The notes under the pieces were generated by a model, which saw nothing but the letters and a program-made list of their open reading frames with translations, searched no databases and was not told the origin of the DNA. Shown here in pieces: positions 7,672 through 16,756 of a stretch of 64,000 bases of DNA. The position numbers and the translations under genes are program-made. Where the stretch lies: assembly GCA_052139675.1 (NCBI GenBank), contig JBKQWE010000097.1:31477-95476 (forward strand), in the 5' to 3' direction. The stretch's first letter is position 1. Each line of letters opens with the position of its first letter. This DNA comes from JBEKCB01 sp052139675. Lineage in GTDB: Bacteria > Planctomycetota > Brocadiia > CAIUPP01.

Positions 7672-9270
7672 ATGGAATTGAAACTCAATTGCTGGGAAGT
7701 CATGTCGTGCGGCCGCGGACCCGGCGGCGACGCCTTGAAGAAGAAAATTTGTCCCACCGCGCTCGATGCCGCGTCCGACGGGATCAATGGCGGAAAAAAC
7801 GGCGGCCGCATCTGCTGGGCCGTCGCGGGAACATTCTGCCTGGACCATCACCAGCCGTCTGTGCCACGGAAGCGGTCACTCTGCAGGCTATGCCCGTTCT
7901 TCCGGCGCGTCAAAGAGGAGGAAGGCGAGCAATTCCGGACGATCACGCTGGCTCCGCCGCCAGGAGGCAAGGCCGGCGAGCCGGGCGAAACGTCGTGGCT
8001 TCGCCGCCGGTTCGCGGACCTCGAGCACCTGCTGACGGTGTGCCAGGACATCACGCGGCACAGCGATGCCGGCGCGCTCCTTCGGACAATCGCCCGGCAG
8101 GCATCCATCGGCTGCGACGCGGAACACGGCATCGTCTATCTGCTGGAGCCGGGTGACAAGCAACTGACCGCCGCCGCGATGTTCGGGCAGGGCTTGGTCG
8201 GCTATGACGTCCCGATCGCCGACGACTCGCCCGCCGGCTACGCCGCAAAGCACGATACCATCGTCAACATTTTCGACACTTCCGCAGAACTCTCCTATAT
8301 CTTTCCCACGCTTCACGTGCGCCAGGGTTTCCAGCAGCAGTACGGCTTCCCCGTGCGCAACGCGCTCGCCGTCCCGATCCACGGGCGGCGCGAGGGTTCG
8401 CCCGCCGGCGATGAAGAACCGGCGTCTCCCAACGCCGTCATCGCGGTGGTCGAAGTCCTGAACAGCCGGCACGATCATTTCAGCGAGGACGACGAGTGGT
8501 TTCTCGCGCAGGTCGGCGTCATCGCCAGCCTCGCGCTTCAAAGTGCGCGTCTCTCGGGCCAGGTTCAGGAGATGCGCCGCGTGGACCAGGCGAAGTCGCG
8601 CTTTGTCGGCCTCCTGATGCATCAGATCGTCTCGCCGCTGGCCACGGCTCACACCTGCGTCTCGACGCTCGCAAAGCTGGGAGACCGCCTTTCGGCCGAG
8701 GACAGGGACTCGCTCAGGCGCGGCGCGCTCGCCAAGGTGGTCGTCGTGCAGGACCTGGCGAAGAAGCTTGCGGAACTCATGGCGATCCGCGACGGCCGCG
8801 CCCTGGCGGATTGCACGGCTGTGGATATCGTGGCGGTCCTGCGCGAAGAGGCCGAGAGTCACAGGAAAGCGGCGGAAGCGGAAAACCTGCGGCTGCGCGT
8901 CGAACTGCCGGCCGGCTCGCCGGGAATCCATGCCGATCCCGCCGGCCTCCGTATCATCTTCGCGAACCTCATCGAAAACGCAATCAAGTACTCAGGCGGC
9001 AATGGCGACTTGGTCATATCGGGCGGCGTGGAGAACGGGTCCTTTTTCGCCAGCGTCCGTGACCACGGTCCCGGCATCGCGGACAAGGACTCTGTGCGCG
9101 TTTTTGACGAGTTCTTTCGCGGCGCGCAAGCGGTGCGGAAGGGCGTTCCGGGTTCCGGCCTCGGACTGGCCTTCGTCAAGGCGCTCGTCACCCGTTACGG
9201 AGGCAGTGTCCACATGGAAAGCCGCGCCGGCCAGGGCTGCACTTTCACCGTCAGCTTTCCATGCATCTGA
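7672..9270 (+). CDS. Two-CW domain, GAF sensor histidine kinase
   Basis: Soluble sensor kinase of 532 residues. The N-terminus (about 1-75) is a two-CW-type Cys-rich module (CWE at 7-9, Cys13, Cys27, CWA at 48-50, Cys56, Cys71, Cys74) likely to bind a metal or cluster. A GAF domain spans about 115-295. HisKA follows with phosphoacceptor His317 in LLMHQIVSPL, then HATPase_c with the N-box NLIENAIKYS and G-boxes DHGPGIAD and GSGLGLAF. There are no transmembrane segments. It lies 75 bp after metF and may be in the same transcript, which would put a cytoplasmic redox or ligand sensor beside the receiver-only regulators at 2551-3955. That partnership is inference. Confidence 0.88.
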   Translation: MELKLNCWEVMSCGRGPGGDALKKKICPTALDAASDGINGGKNGGRICWAVAGTFCLDHHQPSVPRKRSLCRLCPFFRRVKEEEGEQFRTITLAPPPGGKAGEPGETSWLRRRFADLEHLLTVCQDITRHSDAGALLRTIARQASIGCDAEHGIVYLLEPGDKQLTAAAMFGQGLVGYDVPIADDSPAGYAAKHDTIVNIFDTSAELSYIFPTLHVRQGFQQQYGFPVRNALAVPIHGRREGSPAGDEEPASPNAVIAVVEVLNSRHDHFSEDDEWFLAQVGVIASLALQSARLSGQVQEMRRVDQAKSRFVGLLMHQIVSPLATAHTCVSTLAKLGDRLSAEDRDSLRRGALAKVVVVQDLAKKLAELMAIRDGRALADCTAVDIVAVLREEAESHRKAAEAENLRLRVELPAGSPGIHADPAGLRIIFANLIENAIKYSGGNGDLVISGGVENGSFFASVRDHGPGIADKDSVRVFDEFFRGAQAVRKGVPGSGLGLAFVKALVTRYGGSVHMESRAGQGCTFTVSFPCI

Positions 9271-9283
9271 GGCCGGCGGCGCT

Positions 9284-10864
9284 TTATTGACGCTCGCTCG
9301 GACTCGGCGGCCGGACATTCCTCCCGAACCACTCCAGCAGGACCTTCTTGCGGTCGGTCGGCTCTCTGGACGGCTGATGGTCCTGCGGGTCGCTGCCGTG
9401 CTCGACGCTCCAGCCATCCCACTCGCGATAGGCGTGATAGGTCCAGTCCCAGCCGTACTCCTCGAACAGCTCGATGCAGTCGCGCAGGTAATTGGCCGCG
9501 CCCGGCGCCCAGCGGATGGCGCTGAATTCCCCGACGTAGATATGCACGTTGTAGGCGAGCTGAAAATCGCGGACCGGCTGAAGCACCTTGCGGAACTGCT
9601 GCTTATTCCACATCGTGCCGCCGATCTTGCCCGGATAAGCGGCAGGGGCCCACTTGCCGAAGACTCCCTGATGCGTGAACTCGGTCGGAACGTACATGTG
9701 GACCTGGTAGATCACGTTCGGGACGGCGACAGGTTCGAGTTCATTGTACCCGGCTGCGGAATCCCAATCGGCGGCTTCGATGAAGATGGGCATGTCCGGA
9801 TCAATCGCTCGGATGGCCTTCGCCGCCCGCGCCTGCGCTCCGAGATAGTCGGCCGCGCCCACCGCTGAAGGCGCGCTCTGCACCGGTTCATTGACCAGGT
9901 CGTATCCCCAGATCGTCCGGTTGCCCTTGTACCGGCGCGCGATCTTCTCCCACAGGGCCACCCAGTGGTCCTGGTACAGGGGTTCGTTGAAGATGGCCAG
10001 GTCGCTGTTCGGGTAGCGACCGCCCGGCGGCGAATGCATGTCCACGACCAGCTTGAGTCCGTACCGCCTGCAGGCATCCAGCGCCTTGTCCAACTCATCC
10101 AGCCGGCCGTCCAGCCAGCGGTCGTACTCGGCAAGATCGCGGTCGGTCCCGGCGACGCCCCAGTTTCGCGTGATCTGCCAGCGGATGACATTCGCTTTCC
10201 ACTCCGTGCCGAGCACCCGCAGGTCGTCGTCGCGAAATACATTCGGCGACATCACGCCGCGCAGGCGCGGCAAGTCGTGGCCGCTGAAAGCCGGCGGCGG
10301 ATTCGCCGGCGGCGCGGGGCGCTTCACGGGAGCGCCGAGAACCGTGATCTTCACGGCGTTGAACCACGCCGTGCCGGAACTTCCCTGCAGGCCGAGATCA
10401 ATCTCGCCGTCCGAGGCATCAGCGGCGATCTGCTGGCTGAACCGGAGTTGCCGCCAGTCAAACGTGCCGAACACGTCGTTCTCATTCAGCCAGAAGGGGC
10501 CAGTCGTGTCAGACCGGTAGTACAGCATGAACTTGACGCCGAGATACGAGGCCGAAGGCTTGCTGACGTTCTCCGCCTTGGCCATGCACTCGAACAGCAG
10601 CCGGCAGCCGCGGTACCGGCTCAGGTCCAGGGGCAGCCGGATCATGTGCGAGCCCTCGGACTGATCGCGCGGCGCAGTGATGCAAAGTGAAGTTGTTCCA
10701 TTAGGGGCGGTGATCCACTTTGCAAAATCAGCTCTCGCCCACGCTTGCTGCTCGGCCGGCGTTTTGAAGTTGGTCTCGTAGACCACGTCGCCAGGCCGAG
10801 GCGAGACATTCCCGTCGGCGCGGAAAACCGCTGCCATGAGAAGGATGACTGCGGATAATTTCAT
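9284..10864 (-). CDS. Secreted glycoside hydrolase family 5 enzyme with N-terminal carbohydrate-binding-like domain
   Basis: 526 residues. A signal peptide (MKLSAVILLMAAVFRADG) leads into a beta-rich domain at about 20-180 that resembles a carbohydrate-binding module, then a Pro-rich linker and a GH5 (beta/alpha)8 barrel from about 195. Catalytic residues are visible: acid/base Glu326 in DLVNEP and nucleophile Glu446 in YVGEFS, plus VDMHSPPG and VHMY. ATG 10864 is chosen because GAGAGGA sits 6 nt upstream; the upstream reading is basic and unlike a signal peptide. It acts outside the cytoplasm on a beta-glucan or beta-mannan. The beta-mannosidase at 16757 makes mannan an attractive guess. Confidence 0.88.
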   Translation of the reverse strand: MKLSAVILLMAAVFRADGNVSPRPGDVVYETNFKTPAEQQAWARADFAKWITAPNGTTSLCITAPRDQSEGSHMIRLPLDLSRYRGCRLLFECMAKAENVSKPSASYLGVKFMLYYRSDTTGPFWLNENDVFGTFDWRQLRFSQQIAADASDGEIDLGLQGSSGTAWFNAVKITVLGAPVKRPAPPANPPPAFSGHDLPRLRGVMSPNVFRDDDLRVLGTEWKANVIRWQITRNWGVAGTDRDLAEYDRWLDGRLDELDKALDACRRYGLKLVVDMHSPPGGRYPNSDLAIFNEPLYQDHWVALWEKIARRYKGNRTIWGYDLVNEPVQSAPSAVGAADYLGAQARAAKAIRAIDPDMPIFIEAADWDSAAGYNELEPVAVPNVIYQVHMYVPTEFTHQGVFGKWAPAAYPGKIGGTMWNKQQFRKVLQPVRDFQLAYNVHIYVGEFSAIRWAPGAANYLRDCIELFEEYGWDWTYHAYREWDGWSVEHGSDPQDHQPSREPTDRKKVLLEWFGRNVRPPSPSERQ

Positions 10865-10901
10865 CCTCATTCCTCTCGTGGTCGTTTGGGGTCCGGAGCG
10901 T

Positions 10902-13874
10902 TTACGGGTTGCCGGCGGCCGGCACTTCGATAAGGTCCGGCTTGGCCGGTGTGGCGCTCGACTCCGCGCCGTTCGTCGCCCAGAGCGAGACATCGTAACG
11001 AGTTTTCGACGAGGGCAGGATCAATTCGCCGTCGGTCCAGGTGGTCGCGTCGGCGGGGGCCGACGCCCAGAGGATGCCGTCGCGATAGATGGCGTAGGCC
11101 GCGACGGCGACGCCCGCGGGTTTCGTCCAGTTCAGCGCCACGGCCGAATTGTCGGCCGTCAGGGCAGCCGTGACGTTCGTCGGCGCCGCGGGGATCGGGC
11201 CCGAACCTGCGTTGGCCTTGACGATCATGGCGAAGGGGCGCGTCGTGGCGGCCTTGCCGTCGTCGGCCGTGACCGTCACGACATGCACGCCGGCGTCGTT
11301 GGCCGTCGGCATCCACTTGATGACGCGGGCTTCCGGGTCCCATGTGGCGCCGTTGGGCAGGCCGCTGACGGTGATCTTCAGCGGGTTGCAGTCCGGGGAA
11401 CAGGCCAGGACGTACTTCACGCAAGGCTCGCCGGGCTTGACCACGTACTTGAACAGCGGCTTGACGACCGGCGGGTGGCTGCGCTCCGGCGCGTGCGGCG
11501 GCAGAGTCGCCGGATCTTCGCACAGGACCAGGCCGTAAGGGTCGTAGAAGATTTTCCGCGTATCATTGTAAATGCGGTCATGCGTGGCCTGGTCAATCGT
11601 GCCGCTGATGCCGTAGTAGGCCTTCAGGTCGCTCAGGAACCGGCTCACCAGGCTCATGGGGCCGGGCAGCGAGGCGAATTCGTAATGGTGATTGAAGGTG
11701 CAGACGGCGGTTTCGACGCGCGGGGCGTCGGGCGTGTAGATCTTCGTCTTCGGGTTCCAGGTGACGGTCACCGCGCCGTGGGTCAGCCGGCGGCGGAGGT
11801 AGTTGGTCACACACCCGGCCTGCGTCGTATCGCCCTTGATGCGGCGCATGCAGTCGAGGACCGCCATGCGCTCGACGAACGGGTTTTCGTAGCCGTTCAT
11901 CTCCTGTAATTCCACGCGGCACTCGGCGTTGGCCATGTCGCCGTACTGAACGTCAACCAGGCAAGTGCCGTTGGGGCCGGTGACATAGCGGTCGCTGCCG
12001 CCGCCGGAGTTGCACGGCGCGCCGACCAGGTCGTTCGCGCCCGCCCACCAGCCGTCGTCCGTGATCAGGTAGTCCGAGCGGAACGTGTGGACGTTGTTCG
12101 GATAGCCCGGCCGCGCGATCCATGGGTCGGTCGCCGCGGCATACCAGGTCGCGCCCTGGTCGGGGAACGGGTTCCAGTACTTGCCGTCGGCGTCGCGGAG
12201 GTCGTTGATCGTCCGGCGGTCGCCGCCGCTGACGCCGTAATAAGGCGTCTTGTAGGTCGGCATGGCCATGGCGATGGCGGCCAGGCTCAGTTCGTAGCCC
12301 AGCGGCCAGTGCGAGTCGCCGCCACCGTACGTAGCCGAATAGTTGTCGCGAAACTGGAGCAGGCTCTTGGCGACCTTGGCCAGGCCGTCGCGCACCTGAA
12401 TCTCCTCGATCGGCGTCAGCCCGCCGGGGTCCTGCGCGCTGCGGTAGAATCCCGCCGCGATGTCGTAGGCGACGGCCGCGTCAACCCACAGCTCTTCCGT
12501 CTGGCCGAGTTCGCTGAGGTAGTCCTTCGCCGGTGTGATCTCGTCAATGTGCACCTCGAAGCCGATCGGCTCGAGCCGCGACATCCACAGCAGCCGCTGC
12601 TTGAGCAGCGGCGCGACCGGCGTTGCCGGGCCATCTACGGCCACGACGAGTGCGTTGGACAGGGCATTGCCCACCACGCTCGGCCAAAAGCGCCACACGC
12701 CGCGCTGGTCCGTGAGCTTGCCCGGCAGACCCTGGACCCAACTGTCGCTGCGGAAACAGTTCTGATAGGAAATCTTGAATGGCTGCACGTTGTTGAGCTT
12801 GTGGATCAACACCTGGCGCTCGGCCTCATCGGCCCACAGCAGGTAGCCGTGATGCTCCGCCGGCGCGGGGTAATCCGGGTTGAATACGATCGCGCGGCTC
12901 AACACCGCGCCGGAATCGCCGCATTTGGCTTCAAGCACGTGCGAGGAATTCGCCCCGGAGAAGAGCGCCTCGGCGAGCAACGGCGCGCCCGCCCAGGTTT
13001 GCCACGCGCCGCCGTCCACGCGATACATCACCGCGGCGCTGTTGGTCAGGTTCACGAAACTGATCTGCACGCCGGAGGTCAGATAGGTTGTGCAGTCCCA
13101 GATTTTCGGGATGTGGTAGGTCTTCAGCGGCGTCGTGTAATATTGCGCTGAGCCGCCGGCGGTGAGCTGCACGATCGGCGTCAGCGGGTTGACGCAGACC
13201 GGTACGCAATAGCCGTCCGAGCCCTCGGCCCGCCCGCCGTCAACGTGCAGGGCGGAGCACAGCGGCACGTCATTGTCCCAGTAGGTCAGCACGTGCCACT
13301 CGTTGCCGAAGGCGTCGCGCGACCCGTAGGAGAAGCGGGCCTTCGTCGTCTGCGGCGAGTTGCCATAAGGCAGCCCGTTGTCGCCGATCTTGCCCAGCAC
13401 AGGCGTGCGGGCTGCGTCGCTGTAGGTCAGCGTGTCGAAGTTGAACGGCGCCGCATAAGCCACGGCGAAGGGCGGCAGCGCACCGCTCTGGCCGCAGTAG
13501 GCGTGGGCCTGCTGGTCGCGGTCAATCTTGTAACGGATTTCGCCGCCATTGGGCGCTCCGTTCGGCACCGTCGTGCCCAGGACATGCGGGAGCTTCGACG
13601 CGCTGTCAATCTCGAGAGTATTATTGGCATTGTGGGCCAGCGAAAAGTTGACTGACGATTTGACGTAGAGGATCTGGTCGGCGACCTCCTCGTCATGATA
13701 GGTCATCTCGACGGCCCAGTCCACACCGTTGCTGCCGGACAGCGAGACCGAAATGCCCGACTTGTGGTTCGTCAACGGCAGCGGTTCCGCCGCTGAGACG
13801 AATGGAGCGAACGCCGCCACGAGCAGTATGCCGGCGACGAGCCGGCCGCCTCGCACGAAGTTCAGACTGACCAT
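10902..13874 (-). CDS. Large secreted protein with C-terminal Ig-like and fibronectin type III domains
   Basis: 990-residue exported protein. ATG 13874 has GGAGGG 8 nt upstream and begins a clear signal peptide (hydrophobic run LVAGILLVAAFAPFVSA). The bulk (about 25-800) matches no family I can name; it is Trp/Tyr-rich and contains many Asn/Gly loops, in the style of large polysaccharide-acting or surface proteins. The end holds a putative Ig/cadherin-like domain (around VSGLPNGATWDPEARVIKW) and a fibronectin type III domain (APTNVTAAL...YAIYRDG). It lies 37 bp upstream of the GH5 gene on the same strand, so the two are likely co-transcribed and cooperate in extracellular glycan handling. No catalytic signature is recognised. 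Confidence 0.75.
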   Translation of the reverse strand: MVSLNFVRGGRLVAGILLVAAFAPFVSAAEPLPLTNHKSGISVSLSGSNGVDWAVEMTYHDEEVADQILYVKSSVNFSLAHNANNTLEIDSASKLPHVLGTTVPNGAPNGGEIRYKIDRDQQAHAYCGQSGALPPFAVAYAAPFNFDTLTYSDAARTPVLGKIGDNGLPYGNSPQTTKARFSYGSRDAFGNEWHVLTYWDNDVPLCSALHVDGGRAEGSDGYCVPVCVNPLTPIVQLTAGGSAQYYTTPLKTYHIPKIWDCTTYLTSGVQISFVNLTNSAAVMYRVDGGAWQTWAGAPLLAEALFSGANSSHVLEAKCGDSGAVLSRAIVFNPDYPAPAEHHGYLLWADEAERQVLIHKLNNVQPFKISYQNCFRSDSWVQGLPGKLTDQRGVWRFWPSVVGNALSNALVVAVDGPATPVAPLLKQRLLWMSRLEPIGFEVHIDEITPAKDYLSELGQTEELWVDAAVAYDIAAGFYRSAQDPGGLTPIEEIQVRDGLAKVAKSLLQFRDNYSATYGGGDSHWPLGYELSLAAIAMAMPTYKTPYYGVSGGDRRTINDLRDADGKYWNPFPDQGATWYAAATDPWIARPGYPNNVHTFRSDYLITDDGWWAGANDLVGAPCNSGGGSDRYVTGPNGTCLVDVQYGDMANAECRVELQEMNGYENPFVERMAVLDCMRRIKGDTTQAGCVTNYLRRRLTHGAVTVTWNPKTKIYTPDAPRVETAVCTFNHHYEFASLPGPMSLVSRFLSDLKAYYGISGTIDQATHDRIYNDTRKIFYDPYGLVLCEDPATLPPHAPERSHPPVVKPLFKYVVKPGEPCVKYVLACSPDCNPLKITVSGLPNGATWDPEARVIKWMPTANDAGVHVVTVTADDGKAATTRPFAMIVKANAGSGPIPAAPTNVTAALTADNSAVALNWTKPAGVAVAAYAIYRDGILWASAPADATTWTDGELILPSSKTRYDVSLWATNGAESSATPAKPDLIEVPAAGNP

Positions 13875-13954
13875 CGCGAGTTCCCTCCTCTGAATTGCCC
13901 AACGCTTATACCGCGATTTGCAATCGGTCGTCAAACCCCGGGACCTCGGATGAT

Positions 13955-13984
13955 TTGCCGGAATCCGGCCACGCGCCGTATAAT
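13955..13984 (+). promoter_or_regulatory. Candidate promoter of the MFS gene
   Basis: TTGCCG (13955-13960), an 18-bp spacer and a consensus TATAAT (13979-13984), pointing toward the MFS gene at 14076. It lies in the divergent gap between the secreted-protein gene and the transporter. Confidence 0.5.
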
Positions 13985-14013
13985 GCGCGCTGCGTGCGAT
14001 CCGAATCTCAATG

Positions 14014-14040
14014 AAGCGGGCGAGCCAGGCGCGCCCGCTT
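14014..14040 (+). promoter_or_regulatory. Stem-loop followed by a T-rich run in the MFS leader
   Basis: Perfect 9-bp stem AAGCGGGCG (14014-14022) / CGCCCGCTT (14032-14040) with a 9-nt loop, followed by GTTGTCTTTCTG. It is shaped like an intrinsic terminator but lies between the candidate promoter and the MFS start with no plus-strand gene before it, so leader attenuation is the simplest reading. Confidence 0.45.
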
Positions 14041-14075
14041 GTTGTCTTTCTGCACCTCCGCACCGGGACGTCCGA

Positions 14076-15353
14076 ATGAGCCCTAATTGGAAGAAGACCT
14101 TCTACGCCTTGTGCATCGCGCAGTTCATCGCGATGCTCGGGTTCAGTTTCGTCATGCCGTTCCTGCCTTTCTACATCAAGCACCTGCCCGTGCCCATTCC
14201 GGAAGGGCCGGAGGCGGACAAATGGGCCGGGATTATCATGATGGCCGGCGGCCTGCCGATGGTCGTGTTCTCGCCGATCTGGGGTCTGCTCGCCGACCGG
14301 TACGGCAGGAAGCCCATGGTCCTCCGCGCCATGCTCGGCGGGGCGGTGGTCATCGCGCTGATGGGCTGCGCGCAGAACATCACGCACCTGCTGATCCTGC
14401 GAATCCTCCAGGGCATGCTGACCGGCACGGTGGGCGCAAGCATGGCGCTTGCGGCGAGCGTTACGCCGAAGGAACGCGCCGGGACCGTCCTGGGCACGCT
14501 CATCGTTTCCTCGACCAGCGGCCAATACATCGGGCCGGTGCTGGGCGGATACTCGGCGAAGTTCTTCGGCTACGAACCGACGTTCTTCCTCGCCGGCGGC
14601 ATCCTGATCGTCGGCGGGCTGATCGTGCAATTCGCCGTCCGGGAGACGTTCACGCGTTCCGCGGCGGCCAAGACCGACATGAAGGGCTCGTTCTGGCCTT
14701 TGCTGACGACGGGCGCGTTCATCATCCCGGTGGTGACGCTGTGCCTGATCAACTTTTCCGCGACCGCGCCCGGGCCGATCTTCCCGTATTTCGTGAAGCG
14801 CATCTCGGCCATGAGCGACGCAGAAGCAGGGGCCTTGACCGGCCTGATCCTCTCGATTGTGGGGCCGGTTGAGGCCAGCTCGGCGTGGATGTTCGGGTTC
14901 TTCGGCGACCGGTGGGGACAGAAGAGAGTGCTGATGTTCTGCGTCGTCTGGGGCGGCATCATGGCCTCGCTGCAGGCTTACTCGCAGACGATCGGACAGC
15001 TCATCCTGATCCGCGTCCTGTTTGGATTCGGGATGGCGGGCATCTTCCCGACGGCCAGCGCACTCATCCGGAGGGTGGCGCCCGAGCAGAGCATGGGCAA
15101 GGCCTTCGGCATCGTCTCGTCGGTGACCAGCCTGGGCTGGTCGCTCGGCCCCCTGGCCGGCGCTTACTTCTCAGTGTTTACGCGAAGCTACCGCGCCACG
15201 TTCACGCTGTCCGGCGAACTGCTGCTTTTCGTCTCGCTCTTTATCGCTTGGCGCGTGAGGCACCCCACACCTCTCGTGGAGCGCCGTGAAGAGGGCGTGC
15301 GAACCCTGGAACCGGCGCTCAGCCGCGATCCGCCCGAGCCTCCCGGCCCTTAA
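14076..15353 (+). CDS. Major facilitator superfamily transporter
   Basis: 425-residue integral membrane protein with about 12 hydrophobic segments. The loop 2-3 signature reads GLLADRYGRKPMV, and the second half repeats it as FGDRWGQKRV. A helix-4 motif is at about 105-120, and GPVLGGYSAKFFG resembles motif C of drug antiporters (TetA/MdtG group). ATG 14076 begins just before the first membrane segment; upstream in-frame residues are Cys/Pro-rich and unlikely to be translated. The family points to export of a small molecule, but with neighbours in glycan use a sugar or sugar-acid substrate is also possible. Converges with the isomerase-like gene, leaving a 4-bp gap. Confidence 0.88.
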   Translation: MSPNWKKTFYALCIAQFIAMLGFSFVMPFLPFYIKHLPVPIPEGPEADKWAGIIMMAGGLPMVVFSPIWGLLADRYGRKPMVLRAMLGGAVVIALMGCAQNITHLLILRILQGMLTGTVGASMALAASVTPKERAGTVLGTLIVSSTSGQYIGPVLGGYSAKFFGYEPTFFLAGGILIVGGLIVQFAVRETFTRSAAAKTDMKGSFWPLLTTGAFIIPVVTLCLINFSATAPGPIFPYFVKRISAMSDAEAGALTGLILSIVGPVEASSAWMFGFFGDRWGQKRVLMFCVVWGGIMASLQAYSQTIGQLILIRVLFGFGMAGIFPTASALIRRVAPEQSMGKAFGIVSSVTSLGWSLGPLAGAYFSVFTRSYRATFTLSGELLLFVSLFIAWRVRHPTPLVERREEGVRTLEPALSRDPPEPPGP

Positions 15354-15357
15354 ATGG

Positions 15358-16569
15358 TTACGGCAGCATCTCGGGGTTGCCAGGCCCGAAGTGTTTGAGC
15401 ATCACGATCGGGTCCGCCTTGGAGAGGTTGACGATCTTGATGCCGCTCCGCGCGGCGTCTTCCGTGACGAAGAACTCGTCATAGGTCAACTGGCCATAGC
15501 GAATCAGGCTGGGCGTCTCGACATTCCAGACCCCCATCTTGCCGTGCCCTTGCATCATGATGAGACCGTAGGCGGCCGCGTCGCGGACTGTGACGGTCGC
15601 GCCGGGCAAAACGGTCAGTTCCTTGGCGCTGAACTCGGCGGACTTGTAGCAGATCCAGTTCTCCGTGTATCCCTTGGCCGCCGTCTGCTCCGGGCGCACC
15701 GGCTTGGGGCGCATGATGCGATGCTCGATGAAATCCGGGTCCACGTTCAGGTCCCAATCGAGCACGGAGATCAGATAGTCGAGATCGTCGAGCTTGTCCT
15801 GGGGCGTGTTCTTCCAAAGCAGTTCATTCGGGACGATCTGATCTCCCGCCAGCGACTGGTACATGGCGAAAACGTCGGACGCCTTTTGCGGCTCATAGGT
15901 GCACAGGCTGCCGGGCGCGTGCAGGACTCCCGGCGGCACATCCCAGCCGGTCCCGATCTCCAGGCGATACGCGCGGGAGATATTGGTAATCTTGTTGTCG
16001 CCCCTGGCGAAATCCGCGAGGCATTCTCGAAGCTGGGCTTTCGTGGTCCCGGGATTGAGCCCGAAGAAGGTGTAGGGGAAATCGCCTGTGTGGTTGTTCG
16101 CCTGCGGAGGGAAATAGTACGCCTCGGGCTTGCCGAGCTGCCCGGTCAGCCGCGCGTGCTCGTCGCGCTGGTGGATGTGGTGCGGCAGCGCGCCCTTGTT
16201 GTCGAAGAACTTGGCGTACATAGGCCAGCGGCGGTGCTCGTTCCAGATTCGCTGTCCGACGATGATGCCCTTGAGATCCTCGATGGCGTCTCGCAGGAGG
16301 ATGCGCTCCGTTCGGGGACCGTCTTCGAACAGGATGAAGCTGAGCCCTTCGTTCGGAGCGGTGAGCGGCCCGTTATCGGCCGGGGTGGTGGAAGCGAACC
16401 AGCGTTCGTCAATTCCGCCGCGCTGGCTTCCGAGCGCATAATAGTCGTCGGGATGAAGCTTGATGCGGCGGCCCGGGACGCAGTAGACTCGGGGCACCCA
16501 GTTGGGCGCCAGGCGCAGAATGCCTTTTCCTTGTTCCAGGGCTCGTTCAGCCGATGACTTGACGGACAT
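15358..16569 (-). CDS. Class I phosphomannose-isomerase-like cupin
   Basis: 403 residues. The metal-site motif of type I mannose-6-phosphate isomerases appears as LPHHIHQRDEHAR (129-141). A second cupin half follows (DVPPGVLHAPGSL and later VTVRDAAAYGLIMMQGHG). ATG 16569 is preferred over the upstream GTG at 16587, since AAAGGA lies 8 nt before it. It probably interconverts a ketose and aldose phosphate, with mannose 6-phosphate the default guess. Its position beside beta-mannosidase would place it at the entry of released mannose into glycolysis. Overall similarity to classical ManA is limited, so another sugar phosphate is possible. Confidence 0.68.
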   Translation of the reverse strand: MSVKSSAERALEQGKGILRLAPNWVPRVYCVPGRRIKLHPDDYYALGSQRGGIDERWFASTTPADNGPLTAPNEGLSFILFEDGPRTERILLRDAIEDLKGIIVGQRIWNEHRRWPMYAKFFDNKGALPHHIHQRDEHARLTGQLGKPEAYYFPPQANNHTGDFPYTFFGLNPGTTKAQLRECLADFARGDNKITNISRAYRLEIGTGWDVPPGVLHAPGSLCTYEPQKASDVFAMYQSLAGDQIVPNELLWKNTPQDKLDDLDYLISVLDWDLNVDPDFIEHRIMRPKPVRPEQTAAKGYTENWICYKSAEFSAKELTVLPGATVTVRDAAAYGLIMMQGHGKMGVWNVETPSLIRYGQLTYDEFFVTEDAARSGIKIVNLSKADPIVMLKHFGPGNPEMLP

Positions 16570-16756
16570 AGGGTTTGTCCTTTCCACTCTGGCAGCCGCT
16601 GAATCCGCGTCGCCTGCATCACATTCTCACGAGTAGGGGCGCTCGCCGTCAAGCAACACGCAGCCGCTTGGGCCGCGAACCTCGGTTGCTTTTTCTATTC
16701 GCGGAAGCTAAATTCCGCCCAACATCGCGATTCACGGGCCATTAAGGGAGATCGCC

